The notes beneath the pieces were generated by a model, which saw nothing but the letters and a program-made list of their open reading frames with translations, had not been told where the DNA came from and searched no databases. Shown here one piece after another: positions 1 to 5,338 of a stretch of 6,791 nucleotides of DNA. The first letter of the stretch is position 1; the number at the start of each line of letters is the position of its first letter. Origin of the DNA: an uncultured Mitsuokella sp. (GTDB lineage: Bacteria > Bacillota > Negativicutes > Selenomonadales > Selenomonadaceae); assembly GCA_900770895.1 (NCBI GenBank), contig CAAGMF010000125.1, positions 1 to 6,791 on the forward strand, read 5' to 3'. A program made the position numbers and the translations under genes.

Positions 1-45
1 CAGGCGGTCGAGCAGGTCAATGATCTGGCCAAAGGAGGCAAATGA
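1..45 (+). CDS. rnfG: RnfG C-terminus (partial), electron transport complex subunit G
   Basis: This is the last 14 codons of an open frame entering from the left edge, ending QAVEQVNDLAKGGK and TGA at 43-45. The peptide is too short to identify by itself. The call rests on position: in the usual rnfCDGEAB order the gene before rnfE is rnfG, which encodes the membrane-anchored subunit with covalently bound FMN. The stop overlaps the rnfE start in an ATGA arrangement, which suggests translational coupling. The SD of rnfE (31-38) lies inside this reading frame. What would confirm it, the FMN-binding Thr motif, is outside the window. Confidence 0.62.
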   Translation, partial: QAVEQVNDLAKGGK

Positions 46-719
46 AAATGAAAGAACTTTGGCACATATTCAGCAAGGGCCTCCTCGCCGAGAATCCGAT
101 ATTCATCCTGGCGCTGTCGCTGTGCCCGGCGCTGGCCGTCACGACGACGGTCGTGAATGGCTTGACGATGGGCCTGACCGTCACGTTCGTCATCTCGACG
201 AACAATGTCGTCGTCTCGATCATCCGCCACTGGGTCAATCCGAAGGTCCGCGTGCCGGTCTACATCACCTCGATCGCGACCATCGTCACGGTGGCCGAGC
301 TCGTGCTGCAGGCCTATGCGCCTGACCTCTACAAGGCCCTCGGCATCTACCTCGACCTCGTCGTCGTGTTCGCCATCATCCTGGCGCGCGCCGAGGTGTT
401 CGCTTCGAAGAACGGCGTCGTGAAATCGTTCCTCGACGGCTTCGGCATGGGCTGCGGCTTCACGCTGGCCATGGTCATCATCTCGGTCATCCGTGAGCTC
501 ATCGGTGCCGGCACGATCCTGGGCATACCGGTGTTCGGTGCGGACTACAACCCGATGCTCATCATGATCCTGCCGCCGGGCGCATTCATGCTCATCGGCT
601 ATCTCGTAGCCGCGAACAAGACCTGGAACGAGAGCCGCGAGAAAAAGGCAGCAGCGCGTGAGCGCGAGGCCGCGAAGGCAGCCCGTCTGGCTGCACAGGA
701 GAAAGGAGCTGAGGCATAA
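42..719 (+). CDS. rnfE: RnfE, ion-translocating electron transport complex subunit E
   Basis: Integral membrane subunit of the Rnf complex, which couples ferredoxin:NAD+ electron transfer to Na+ or H+ export. The 225-aa product is of the RnfD/NqrE-type family: about six hydrophobic segments, the LCPALAVT motif with Cys28, and ARAEVFASKN near 114-123. In the family, RnfA and RnfE each give two cysteines to an intramembrane Fe-S cluster. Here Cys28 is kept, but the second site, usually xxNC, reads VVVFAIILARAE, with Phe110-Ala111 in place of Asn-Cys. The C-terminal tail (about 192-225) is an Ala/Arg/Lys/Glu-rich, probably helical cytoplasmic extension. The ATG at 42 overlaps the upstream stop but is only 3 nt from the SD AAAGGAGG; the ATG at 48 has a better spacing of 9 nt and would drop two residues. 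The stop overlaps the rnfA ATG by one base. Confidence 0.95.
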   Translation: MKMKELWHIFSKGLLAENPIFILALSLCPALAVTTTVVNGLTMGLTVTFVISTNNVVVSIIRHWVNPKVRVPVYITSIATIVTVAELVLQAYAPDLYKALGIYLDLVVVFAIILARAEVFASKNGVVKSFLDGFGMGCGFTLAMVIISVIRELIGAGTILGIPVFGADYNPMLIMILPPGAFMLIGYLVAANKTWNESREKKAAAREREAAKAARLAAQEKGAEA

Positions 720-1297
720 TGGCTGAATACTTCACTTTGTTCATCAGCGCCGTCCTCATCAACAACTTCGTCCTGACGAAGTTCCTCGGCCTCTGCATAT
801 TCTTCGGTATCTCGAAGAACCTGAGTGCCTCGGTCGGCATGGGCATGGCTGTGACGTCGGTCATGACCATGAGCTCGATCCTGGCCTGGCTGCTCTACTT
901 CTTCATCCTCGAGCCATTCCATCTGACATTCCTTACGACGATCACCTTCGTCGTACTGACCGCCAGCTTCGTGCAGCTCCTCGAGCTCGTGATCAAGAAG
1001 CAGGCTCCGGCGCTCTACAACATGTGGGGCATCTACCTGCTGCTCATAGCGACGAACTGCATCGTGCTGGCCGTGCCGCTGCTCAACGTCGAGAACAGCT
1101 ACAGCCTGCTGAAGAGCATCGTTTTCGCCATCGGCTCCGGCCTCGGCTTCGCGCTGGCCATCATCCTCATGGCCTCGCTGCGTGAGAAGCTGGCCTATGC
1201 GAATGTACCGAAGCCGCTGCAGGGCATAGGCGTAGCCTTCCTGCTCGCTGGCATGCTGTCGCTGGCTTTCCTGGGCTTCTCGGGCATGAAGATCTGA
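719..1297 (+). CDS. rnfA: RnfA, ion-translocating electron transport complex subunit A
   Basis: The 192-aa polytopic membrane subunit pairs with RnfE in the Rnf complex. It starts MAEYFTLFISAVLINNFVLT, the typical RnfA opening, and has about six membrane spans. Both family cysteines are present: Cys26 in LGLC and Cys114 in ATNC, the positions expected to bind the intramembrane Fe-S cluster shared with RnfE. The MASLREKL motif near 151-158 is also typical. The start follows AAAGGAG (702-708), and TAATG joins it to rnfE, so the two are probably translationally coupled and made in equal amount. The length fits the family and nothing looks broken. It is intact even though its partner RnfE has lost a ligand, which makes that loss more notable. 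Confidence 0.97.
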   Translation: MAEYFTLFISAVLINNFVLTKFLGLCIFFGISKNLSASVGMGMAVTSVMTMSSILAWLLYFFILEPFHLTFLTTITFVVLTASFVQLLELVIKKQAPALYNMWGIYLLLIATNCIVLAVPLLNVENSYSLLKSIVFAIGSGLGFALAIILMASLREKLAYANVPKPLQGIGVAFLLAGMLSLAFLGFSGMKI

Positions 1298-1319
1298 GCA
1301 GAGAGAAGGAGAGTAGACA

Positions 1320-2156
1320 ATGGAAATTGCAATAATGATAGTTGTCGTGCTGACCGGCATCTGTGCTTTCTTCGGCCTCGTGCTCGCGCTGGCCGACCGT
1401 AAATTCGCCATGGAGGTCAATCCGCTCATAAAAGAAGTCGAGGACGTGCTGCCGAAAGGCCAGTGTGGTGCCTGCGGCTTCGCCGGCTGCGCGAAATATG
1501 CAGAAGCTGTCGTCGAGCGCGATGATGTACCGCCGAATCTCTGCGTACCGGGCAAGGCGGCTGTCGCCGCGAAGGTCGCGGAGCTGACTGGCAAGAAAGC
1601 AGCTGCGACCGAGCCGCACTATGCGCATCTGAAATGCCGCGGCACACAGACGGCTGCTGTGGCTGCTATGAACTACCAGGGAGTGCCGGACTGCGCCGCT
1701 GCGAAACTCATCCAGGGCGGCCCGAAAGCCTGCAAGTTCGGCTGCATTGGCTTTGGCAACTGCGTGCGCGCCTGCCCGTTCGGCGCTCTGTCGATGGGCG
1801 AGGACGGCCTGCCGGTCGTCGATAAAGACATCTGCACCGGTTGCGGAAAATGCGTATCGACCTGCCCGCAGCATATCATGGAGCTCGTGACGTTCACGGC
1901 TCCGGTCGAAGTGAACTGCAGCTCCCATGACAAGGGACCGGAAGCGCGCAAGAAGTGCACGAACGCCTGCCTCGGCTGCGGTATGTGCATGCGCAACTGC
2001 TCGCACGAGCCGAAAGCCATCAAGCTCGAGAAGTTCCTGGCTGTCGTCGACCAGAAAATCTGCGCCGACTGCCAGAATCCGACCTGCCTGACCAAGTGCC
2101 CGACCGGCGCCATAAACGCCCTGACCGGCCTGAAACCGCAGGAAAAGACCGCGTGA
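1320..2156 (+). CDS. rnfB: RnfB, iron-sulfur subunit of the Rnf complex
   Basis: This subunit is thought to accept electrons from ferredoxin at the cytoplasmic face. The 278-aa product has one N-terminal membrane anchor (about 4-25), then a Fer4_15-type cluster site at Cys49/52/57/75 (GQCGACGFAGC). Further sites are Cys138/142/148/152, the ferredoxin motif Cys172/175/178/182 (CTGCGKCVSTCP), Cys213/217/220/223/227, and a last set at Cys248/251/256/260. Without Cys15 in the anchor there are 24 cysteines, enough for six [4Fe-4S] clusters. This is the long clostridial-type RnfB rather than the short three-cluster proteobacterial form. The fourth motif ends Cys-Ser instead of Cys-Pro, and the last has C-x2-C-x4-C-x3-C spacing. 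The SD AAGGAG (1306-1311) lies 8 nt before the ATG. It is the last gene of the operon and is followed by a terminator. Confidence 0.96.
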   Translation: MEIAIMIVVVLTGICAFFGLVLALADRKFAMEVNPLIKEVEDVLPKGQCGACGFAGCAKYAEAVVERDDVPPNLCVPGKAAVAAKVAELTGKKAAATEPHYAHLKCRGTQTAAVAAMNYQGVPDCAAAKLIQGGPKACKFGCIGFGNCVRACPFGALSMGEDGLPVVDKDICTGCGKCVSTCPQHIMELVTFTAPVEVNCSSHDKGPEARKKCTNACLGCGMCMRNCSHEPKAIKLEKFLAVVDQKICADCQNPTCLTKCPTGAINALTGLKPQEKTA

Positions 2157-2182
2157 GCTAATAGAAATAGGACATGAAAAAG

Positions 2183-2222
2183 CTGCTGCGAAAGCCGTAA
2201 TCGGCTTTCGCAGCAGTTTTTT
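2183..2222 (+). terminator. Intrinsic terminator after rnfB, possibly bidirectional
   Basis: A perfect 15-bp stem (CTGCTGCGAAAGCCG, loop TAAT, then its complement, 2183-2216) is followed by six T's (2217-2222) and ATT. It starts 26 nt after the rnfB stop and ends the rnf operon. On the other strand the stem is followed by CTTTTTC (complement of 2176-2182), so it could also stop transcription of the minus-strand gene that ends at 2345. Confidence 0.95.
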
Positions 2223-2246
2223 ATTCGGAGTGATGGGAAAAATGGA

Positions 2247-2343
2247 GCCTTCCCCTATGGGGAAGGTGCCCCGCAGGGGCGGATGAGGTGGCGAGCCAGT
2301 AAATAGACTCGAGTGCAAGAGCATAAACGGCCCACAAATCGAA
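2247..2343. repeat. 97-bp dispersed hairpin repeat, copy A
   Basis: Begins GCCTTCCCC and ends AATCGAA. The first 34 bases hold two perfect hairpins: CCTTCCCC-TAT-GGGGAAGG (2248-2266) and GCCCC-GCA-GGGGC (2268-2280). No T-run follows, so it is not a normal terminator. It matches 5339-5435 at 88 of 97 positions without gaps, in the same orientation. Its last base is one nucleotide from the stop codon of the minus-strand gene. The reverse strand reads PPHPPLRGTFPIGEG, a peptide often seen as a false ORF in Firmicutes genomes. It is probably a REP- or MITE-like non-coding mobile repeat; this is inference. Confidence 0.85.
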
Positions 2344-2344
2344 A

Positions 2345-3787
2345 TTACTTCGCGATCAGTTTTCCTCCGCCGGGCAACTGGTAGGTTTTTCCGCTCAGGG
2401 CTGGGTTGGCGGACTTGTCGTAGTAGATATTGTGACCGTTGCTGGCGATGTTGCTGTAGTTGTCGGCGGCATCGCTGATGGTGTGCAGATAGGAGTCGGC
2501 GGTCATGTCCCAGGTGGCATCCTTGGCGAGCGTCAGGTCGACGGATTTTGCTTGCTGGTCTTCGTTGATGGAGCCGGTGAAATCCGTGTTGCTGGCGAAA
2601 TCCAGCTTGATCGTGCTGATGCTGTTCGCCAGTATCTTGCCGCTGAGCTTCTGGTTTTGCGTATTCAGCGTGAAATTGCCGCCATTGCTGCCCGTTTTCC
2701 CCCAGCGCGAGCTCGTCACCTGTACGAGCGTATCGCCGCTCTGGGTCAGAGTGACATTATCGAGCGAGGCTGTGGCGGTCGTGTTCGTGATGAAGAACAT
2801 CGGCCCGTCGGATTTGTTCGTGAGGTGGCTGTTTTTCGCTGTGAACTTCGCCTCACCGACGCCAGCATCGCCGGAGAAGCTCTGATAGAGCATGACGCCC
2901 TGGGAGACGTGGCCGGTCAGGTCGACATTGTCCAGCGTGATGGAGTTCTTGCCCTCGACGACGGCGATCTCGCTGCCGGTGGCCTCGCCCTTGGCATTGC
3001 TGAGCTCGATGCGGCCCGTCGAGTAGATGCAGGGACTGCCTTCGCCCGAGGTGGCGATGGTCGCCCCGTCGACCAGGACATTGCCCTCGCCGCGGTCCGT
3101 CGCGAGCGCTCCGCAGTGCGCGCCCTCCGTCGTTATATCGACGTTCGTGGCTTCGATGGTACCGCCGTATGTGGCATCGAGCCCGCGTGAGGAATTGTTC
3201 TTCGTGTGGATCTTGAGGTTGCGGGCCGTTACCTTCGTTTTCTCGCCCGTGGCGAATACGGCATTGGCACCGTCGGCATCTGACGTCAGCGTGAGGTCAT
3301 TGAGCGTGGCGCTGCTGTTGTCGGCGACGAGCAGGATGGCGTTCTGGCCCGAGAAATTGCTCGCATCAGCGCTCGAGGAGTCGCCGGTCTTGGTGAGCGT
3401 CGAGTCGGTGAGCGTGAGCTGGCCGCCACCGCGCACGAGGACGGCACTGGCGTTGCTGGCCTTGGCGGTGAGCTTCTGGTCTTTGAGCGTCAGGGATTTG
3501 CCATCGATGACCTTGGTGGCTGACAGCTTTTTCACATCGACATCCTGCTGCTGGGGACCACCAGCACCCGGATCGCCTGGGCCGCCAGGCCCCATACCAT
3601 CTGGCGGCGGGCCCGGCGGCAGCTCACCATCTGGCGGCTGCGGCGGCATCCCCTGCGGAGCAGCCATGGTCGCAGCAGGAGCGGCAGCCGCATGAGCGAC
3701 GGCATAGGCGCTGCTGAATCCGCAGCCGAGCGCGATAGCGATCGCAGCGGCGACGGCGATTGTTTTTTTGCGATAATATATGGTCAT
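2345..3787 (-). CDS. Secreted beta-helix-like repeat protein with Pro/Gly-rich linker
   Basis: The 480-aa product has no specific name that I recognise. Residues 1-29 form a signal peptide (RKK, then an Ala-rich hydrophobic core, likely cleavage after AYA29). Cys22 in ALGC is a poor lipobox. Residues about 44-80 are rich in Pro and Gly (MPPQPPDGELPPGPPP and GPGGPGDPGAGG), a flexible linker. From about 84 to the end there are repeated short strands with Asn/Asp/Thr/Ser turns (SLTLKDQKLTAKAS, QLTLTDSTLTKTG, TVTARN-like, SITLDNVDLTGH, ATASLDNVTLTQSG). This is the pattern of right-handed parallel beta-helix proteins such as pectate-lyase folds and surface adhesins. No LPXTG, SLH or autotransporter domain is seen, so the anchoring mode is unknown. 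The SD AGAGGTG (3795-3801) precedes the ATG. It is a single gene, convergent with rnf. An adhesin or surface-exposed polysaccharide-binding role is possible but not shown. Confidence 0.85.
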   Translation of the reverse strand: MTIYYRKKTIAVAAAIAIALGCGFSSAYAVAHAAAAPAATMAAPQGMPPQPPDGELPPGPPPDGMGPGGPGDPGAGGPQQQDVDVKKLSATKVIDGKSLTLKDQKLTAKASNASAVLVRGGGQLTLTDSTLTKTGDSSSADASNFSGQNAILLVADNSSATLNDLTLTSDADGANAVFATGEKTKVTARNLKIHTKNNSSRGLDATYGGTIEATNVDITTEGAHCGALATDRGEGNVLVDGATIATSGEGSPCIYSTGRIELSNAKGEATGSEIAVVEGKNSITLDNVDLTGHVSQGVMLYQSFSGDAGVGEAKFTAKNSHLTNKSDGPMFFITNTTATASLDNVTLTQSGDTLVQVTSSRWGKTGSNGGNFTLNTQNQKLSGKILANSISTIKLDFASNTDFTGSINEDQQAKSVDLTLAKDATWDMTADSYLHTISDAADNYSNIASNGHNIYYDKSANPALSGKTYQLPGGGKLIAK

Positions 3788-3843
3788 TTTTGAACACCTC
3801 TGTCAGGATATTTGTCGGTATGGTATCCTTATCGATGTCTGCC

Positions 3844-3849
3844 ATTATA
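3844..3849 (-). promoter_or_regulatory. -10 box of the beta-helix gene promoter
   Basis: On the minus strand this reads TATAAT exactly, about 57 bases before the ATG at 3787, giving a 5' leader of about 50 nt. No good TTGACA match lies 16-18 nt upstream; the hexamer at 17-nt spacing is A-rich and weak. The promoter may therefore depend on an activator or be moderate in strength. Confidence 0.45.
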
Positions 3850-3920
3850 GGCCGTCCGCCTTAGAGTCCTTTTTCGCTTGTTTTAGATGGCTGTAAAACA
3901 TTCCTTCAGTACAGGTAAAG

Positions 3921-4050
3921 TTATCCACTGTCTTGGATTAGCTCAAAGTACCATGAACCCTGCTATAACAAGGTCCTCCAGTCATTCGATCCATACTTAT
4001 CCACATTATCCACCGATATTGACTGCCTGTCTGGGGATAACTGTGGATAT
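3921..4050. other. Cluster of DnaA-box-like 9-mers beside an AT-rich tract
   Basis: Against the consensus TTATCCACA this stretch has one perfect box (3997-4005, + strand). One-mismatch boxes are TTATCCACT (3921-3929, +), TTATCCACC (4006-4014, +, directly abutting the perfect box), TTATCCCCA (4032-4040, -) and ATATCCACA (4042-4050, -). Two weaker matches follow: CTATCCCCA (4056-4064, +) and CCATCCACA (4115-4123, -). An AT-rich tract with AATATATTTATTA (4088-4100) follows the cluster. The surrounding intergenic DNA is clearly more AT-rich than the genes. Box clusters next to AT-rich DNA occur in replication origins, and also in DnaA-titrating or DnaA-regulated sites. No dnaA, dnaN or rpmH is present here, so the function is open. 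Confidence 0.6.
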
Positions 4051-4065
4051 TTTCGCTATCCCCAG
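4031..4065. repeat. Inverted repeat CTGGGGATA / TATCCCCAG
   Basis: Two perfectly complementary 9-bp arms (4031-4039 and 4057-4065) are separated by 17 bp. The arms overlap two DnaA-box-like sequences, and a third lies between them. There is no T-run after it, so it is not a terminator. A second pairing, ATAACTG (4037-4043) with CAGTTAT (4063-4069), is an alternative. It could be an operator for a dimeric regulator or a result of opposed DnaA boxes. Confidence 0.5.
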
Positions 4066-4113
4066 TTATTTCGTGAAAACAAGGCAATATATTTATTAGT
4101 TGCGCGTTAGTGC

Positions 4114-4142
4114 TTGTGGATGGTTCCGTTTTGTGCTAGCAT
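4114..4142 (+). promoter_or_regulatory. Promoter of the transporter (and possibly panCD) transcript
   Basis: TTGTGG (4114-4119) as -35, a 17-bp spacer, and TAGCAT (4137-4142) as -10, preceded by TGC (4134-4136), which gives an extended -10. The start of transcription would be near 4149. The -35 overlaps a weak DnaA-box match (4115-4123, minus strand). The distance to the transporter start is about 225 nt, so the transcript has a long leader. Confidence 0.6.
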
Positions 4143-4148
4143 AGAAAG

Positions 4149-4316
4149 CGTGGCAAAAGATGACATCTCGCAGGGGAGTTATACTTGCGCGCACATAAAA
4201 GCATATCTGACCCGATTGCCGCGCGTCGATCCGGTGCTGCCGGACGGCTACGAGGAGATGGTGCGTCAGTTTTATGGGAGTAGTGTACGCCTCAGCAGAT
4301 GGAATCCTGCTGGGGC
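4149..4316 (+). promoter_or_regulatory. Structured 5' leader, candidate attenuator or riboswitch
   Basis: Between promoter and terminator the leader can form nested stems. They are CGCAGG (4169-4174) with CTTGCG (4184-4189), and CATAAAA (4194-4200) plus CTGAC (4207-4211) with GTCAG (4265-4269) plus TTTTATG (4270-4276). The second is 12 pairs interrupted by the 6-nt bulge GCATAT. Inside it GTCG-A-TCCGG (4225-4234), loop TGCTG, pairs with CCGGA-CGGC (4240-4248), leaving A4229 bulged. The loop TGCTG (4235-4239) is complementary to CAGCA (4293-4297) in the terminator's 5' arm, so it could act as an antiterminator contact. I do not recognise a known riboswitch class (not TPP, SAM, T-box, yybP-ykoY or ZTP by eye). 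The pan RNA motif, which has bulged A's and precedes pan genes, is a possible relative. The pairings were made by hand without energy calculation. Confidence 0.5.
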
Positions 4317-4322
4317 TTTTTT
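4289..4322 (+). terminator. Intrinsic terminator in the leader of the transporter gene
   Basis: A 10-bp stem with one G-T pair, GCCTCAGCAG (4289-4298) with CTGCTGGGGC (4307-4316), has an 8-nt loop and is followed by TTTTTT (4317-4322). It lies downstream of a promoter and 51 nt before the transporter ATG, with no clear gene ending just before it. This placement fits conditional termination (attenuation). A standalone small RNA of about 170 nt ending here is the alternative. Confidence 0.75.
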
Positions 4323-4331
4323 GCGTGTTTT

Positions 4332-4365
4332 CTTTTGCCGGAGGAGTTTTTCATTTTGGCAAAGG
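4332..4365 (+). promoter_or_regulatory. Hairpin overlapping the transporter's ribosome binding site
   Basis: CTTTTGCC (4332-4339) can pair with GGCAAAGG (4358-4365) over 8 bp (one G-T) with an 18-nt loop. The 3' arm covers the first half of the SD AAAGGAGG (4361-4368). The loop holds a second SD-like GGAGGAG (4340-4346) placed 9 nt before an in-frame TTG (4356). Translation could therefore be modulated, or use two starts. Confidence 0.35.
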
Positions 4366-4373
4366 AGGTTTTC

Positions 4374-5318
4374 ATGCAGAAAATCAAATGGCTTGTCGAT
4401 CACATGGCGCTGCTCGTCGTAGGCGTGGCGGTGCTCGGAGCCGCCGCCCCTTGGACATTGAGCTGGTTCGGGCCCTATGTGGCCTGGGGGCTCGGAATCG
4501 TGATGTTCGGGATGGGCATGATGCTGACGACGGATGATTTCCGTGGCATCCTGCGCCGTCCGCAGGCGGTCGCTATCGGAGTGCTGGCGCAGTTCATCAT
4601 CATGCCGCTGCTGGCCGCGCTGCTCGTGCGGCTGTTCGGACTCGCGCCGGAGCTGGCAATCGGTGTCGTGCTGCTGGGCGCCTGCCCGGGCGGCACCGCG
4701 TCGAATGTGATCTCTTTCCTGGCGCATGGAGATGTGGCGCTGTCCGTGTCGATGACGATGTGCACGACGCTGCTGGCGCCGCTCGTGACGCCGGCTCTGA
4801 CATGGCTGCTTGCGGGCGCCTATATCCAGGTGTCGTTCTCCGCTATGATGCTGTCGATCGTAGAGATGGTCCTGGTTCCGGTCATGCTGGGACTGGCGGT
4901 TCATCATTTCGCGGGCAGCCTGGCGGAGCGTGTGCAGCCGGTGATGCCGCTCGTGTCTGTGCTCTGCATCGTCCTGCTCGTCGGCTGCGTCGTCGCGCTG
5001 TCGGCGGACCGGCTGTTCGAGGTTGGAGCGCTGATGGCTGCTGTCGTCGTGCTGCACAATGGCTTCGGGCTGCTGCTCGGGTATCTGATGGCGCGCCTGT
5101 GCCATATGGATTCGCGGCAGGCGCGCACGGTGAGCATCGAGGTCGGCATGCAGAATTCCGGCCTCGCGGCCAGTCTCGCCGTCATGTATTTCAGCCCGGT
5201 GGCAGCGATACCGGGAGCGCTGTTCAGTGTCTGGCACAATATATCCGGCTCGCTCGTGGCGAACTATTTCGTGCACCGGGATGAGCAGATGACTGAGCCG
5301 CGTGCGGCTGAGATGTGA
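4374..5318 (+). CDS. BASS (bile acid:sodium symporter) family transporter, possibly PanS-like
   Basis: The 314-aa inner-membrane carrier has about ten hydrophobic segments. Family marks are GMGMMLTTDDF (46-56), the sodium-site motif GACPGGTASN (102-111) and EVGMQNSGLA (255-264 region, with Glu256 and Gln260-Asn261). The BASS fold uses a Na+ gradient to move organic anions. Members include PanS of Salmonella, a ketopantoate transporter, and plant carriers for pyruvate and keto acids. The position upstream of panC and panD favours a pantoate or ketopantoate substrate, but the sequence alone does not show this. The ATG at 4374 has an excellent SD AAAGGAGG with 5-nt spacing. An in-frame TTG at 4356 would add LAKEVF. 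The frame stays open back to 4299, but that would run through the terminator hairpin. Expression is probably set by the leader upstream. A 97-bp repeat separates it from panC. Confidence 0.88.
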   Translation: MQKIKWLVDHMALLVVGVAVLGAAAPWTLSWFGPYVAWGLGIVMFGMGMMLTTDDFRGILRRPQAVAIGVLAQFIIMPLLAALLVRLFGLAPELAIGVVLLGACPGGTASNVISFLAHGDVALSVSMTMCTTLLAPLVTPALTWLLAGAYIQVSFSAMMLSIVEMVLVPVMLGLAVHHFAGSLAERVQPVMPLVSVLCIVLLVGCVVALSADRLFEVGALMAAVVVLHNGFGLLLGYLMARLCHMDSRQARTVSIEVGMQNSGLAASLAVMYFSPVAAIPGALFSVWHNISGSLVANYFVHRDEQMTEPRAAEM

Positions 5319-5338
5319 GGTGGCCCTACCCATCGCAA

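Noticed and set aside
599..1594. Long minus-strand open frame opposite rnfE/rnfA/rnfB
   Set aside because: It lies opposite three well-identified genes and its peptide is rich in His, Arg, Gln and Glu with no domain, as expected of a shadow frame in GC-rich DNA.
2248..2280. Repeat hairpins as a transcription terminator
   Set aside because: Neither hairpin is followed by a T-run on either strand, and the same structure recurs in copy B inside a likely operon.
1167..2324. Minus-strand open frame across rnfB, the terminator and repeat copy A
   Set aside because: It runs through a strong terminator and the repeat; its first part is the PPHPPLRGTFP false peptide of the repeat, the rest is antisense to rnfB.
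3027..3695. Plus-strand open frames opposite the beta-helix gene
   Set aside because: The minus-strand frame has a signal peptide, SD and a repeating strand pattern; the plus-strand frames have none of these.
3624..3845. Minus-strand ORF starting MADIDKDTIPTN, overlapping the start of the beta-helix gene
   Set aside because: It begins just after the TATAAT box, at or before the expected transcription start, has no SD, and becomes Arg-rich once it overlaps the real gene.
3887..4099. 70-codon plus-strand ORF in the intergenic region
   Set aside because: No SD before the ATG, no GC bias at third positions, no domain, and it reads through the DnaA-box cluster.
4270..4322. T-box riboswitch resemblance before the terminator
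   Set aside because: GGGAGTAGTGTACGC does not match the T-box core GGGTGGNACCGCG, and the downstream gene is not an aminoacylation or amino-acid gene.
4272..5333. Long minus-strand open frame opposite the transporter
   Set aside because: Its peptide is low-complexity in His, Arg and Gln, the shadow of a Leu/Val/Met-rich membrane protein.
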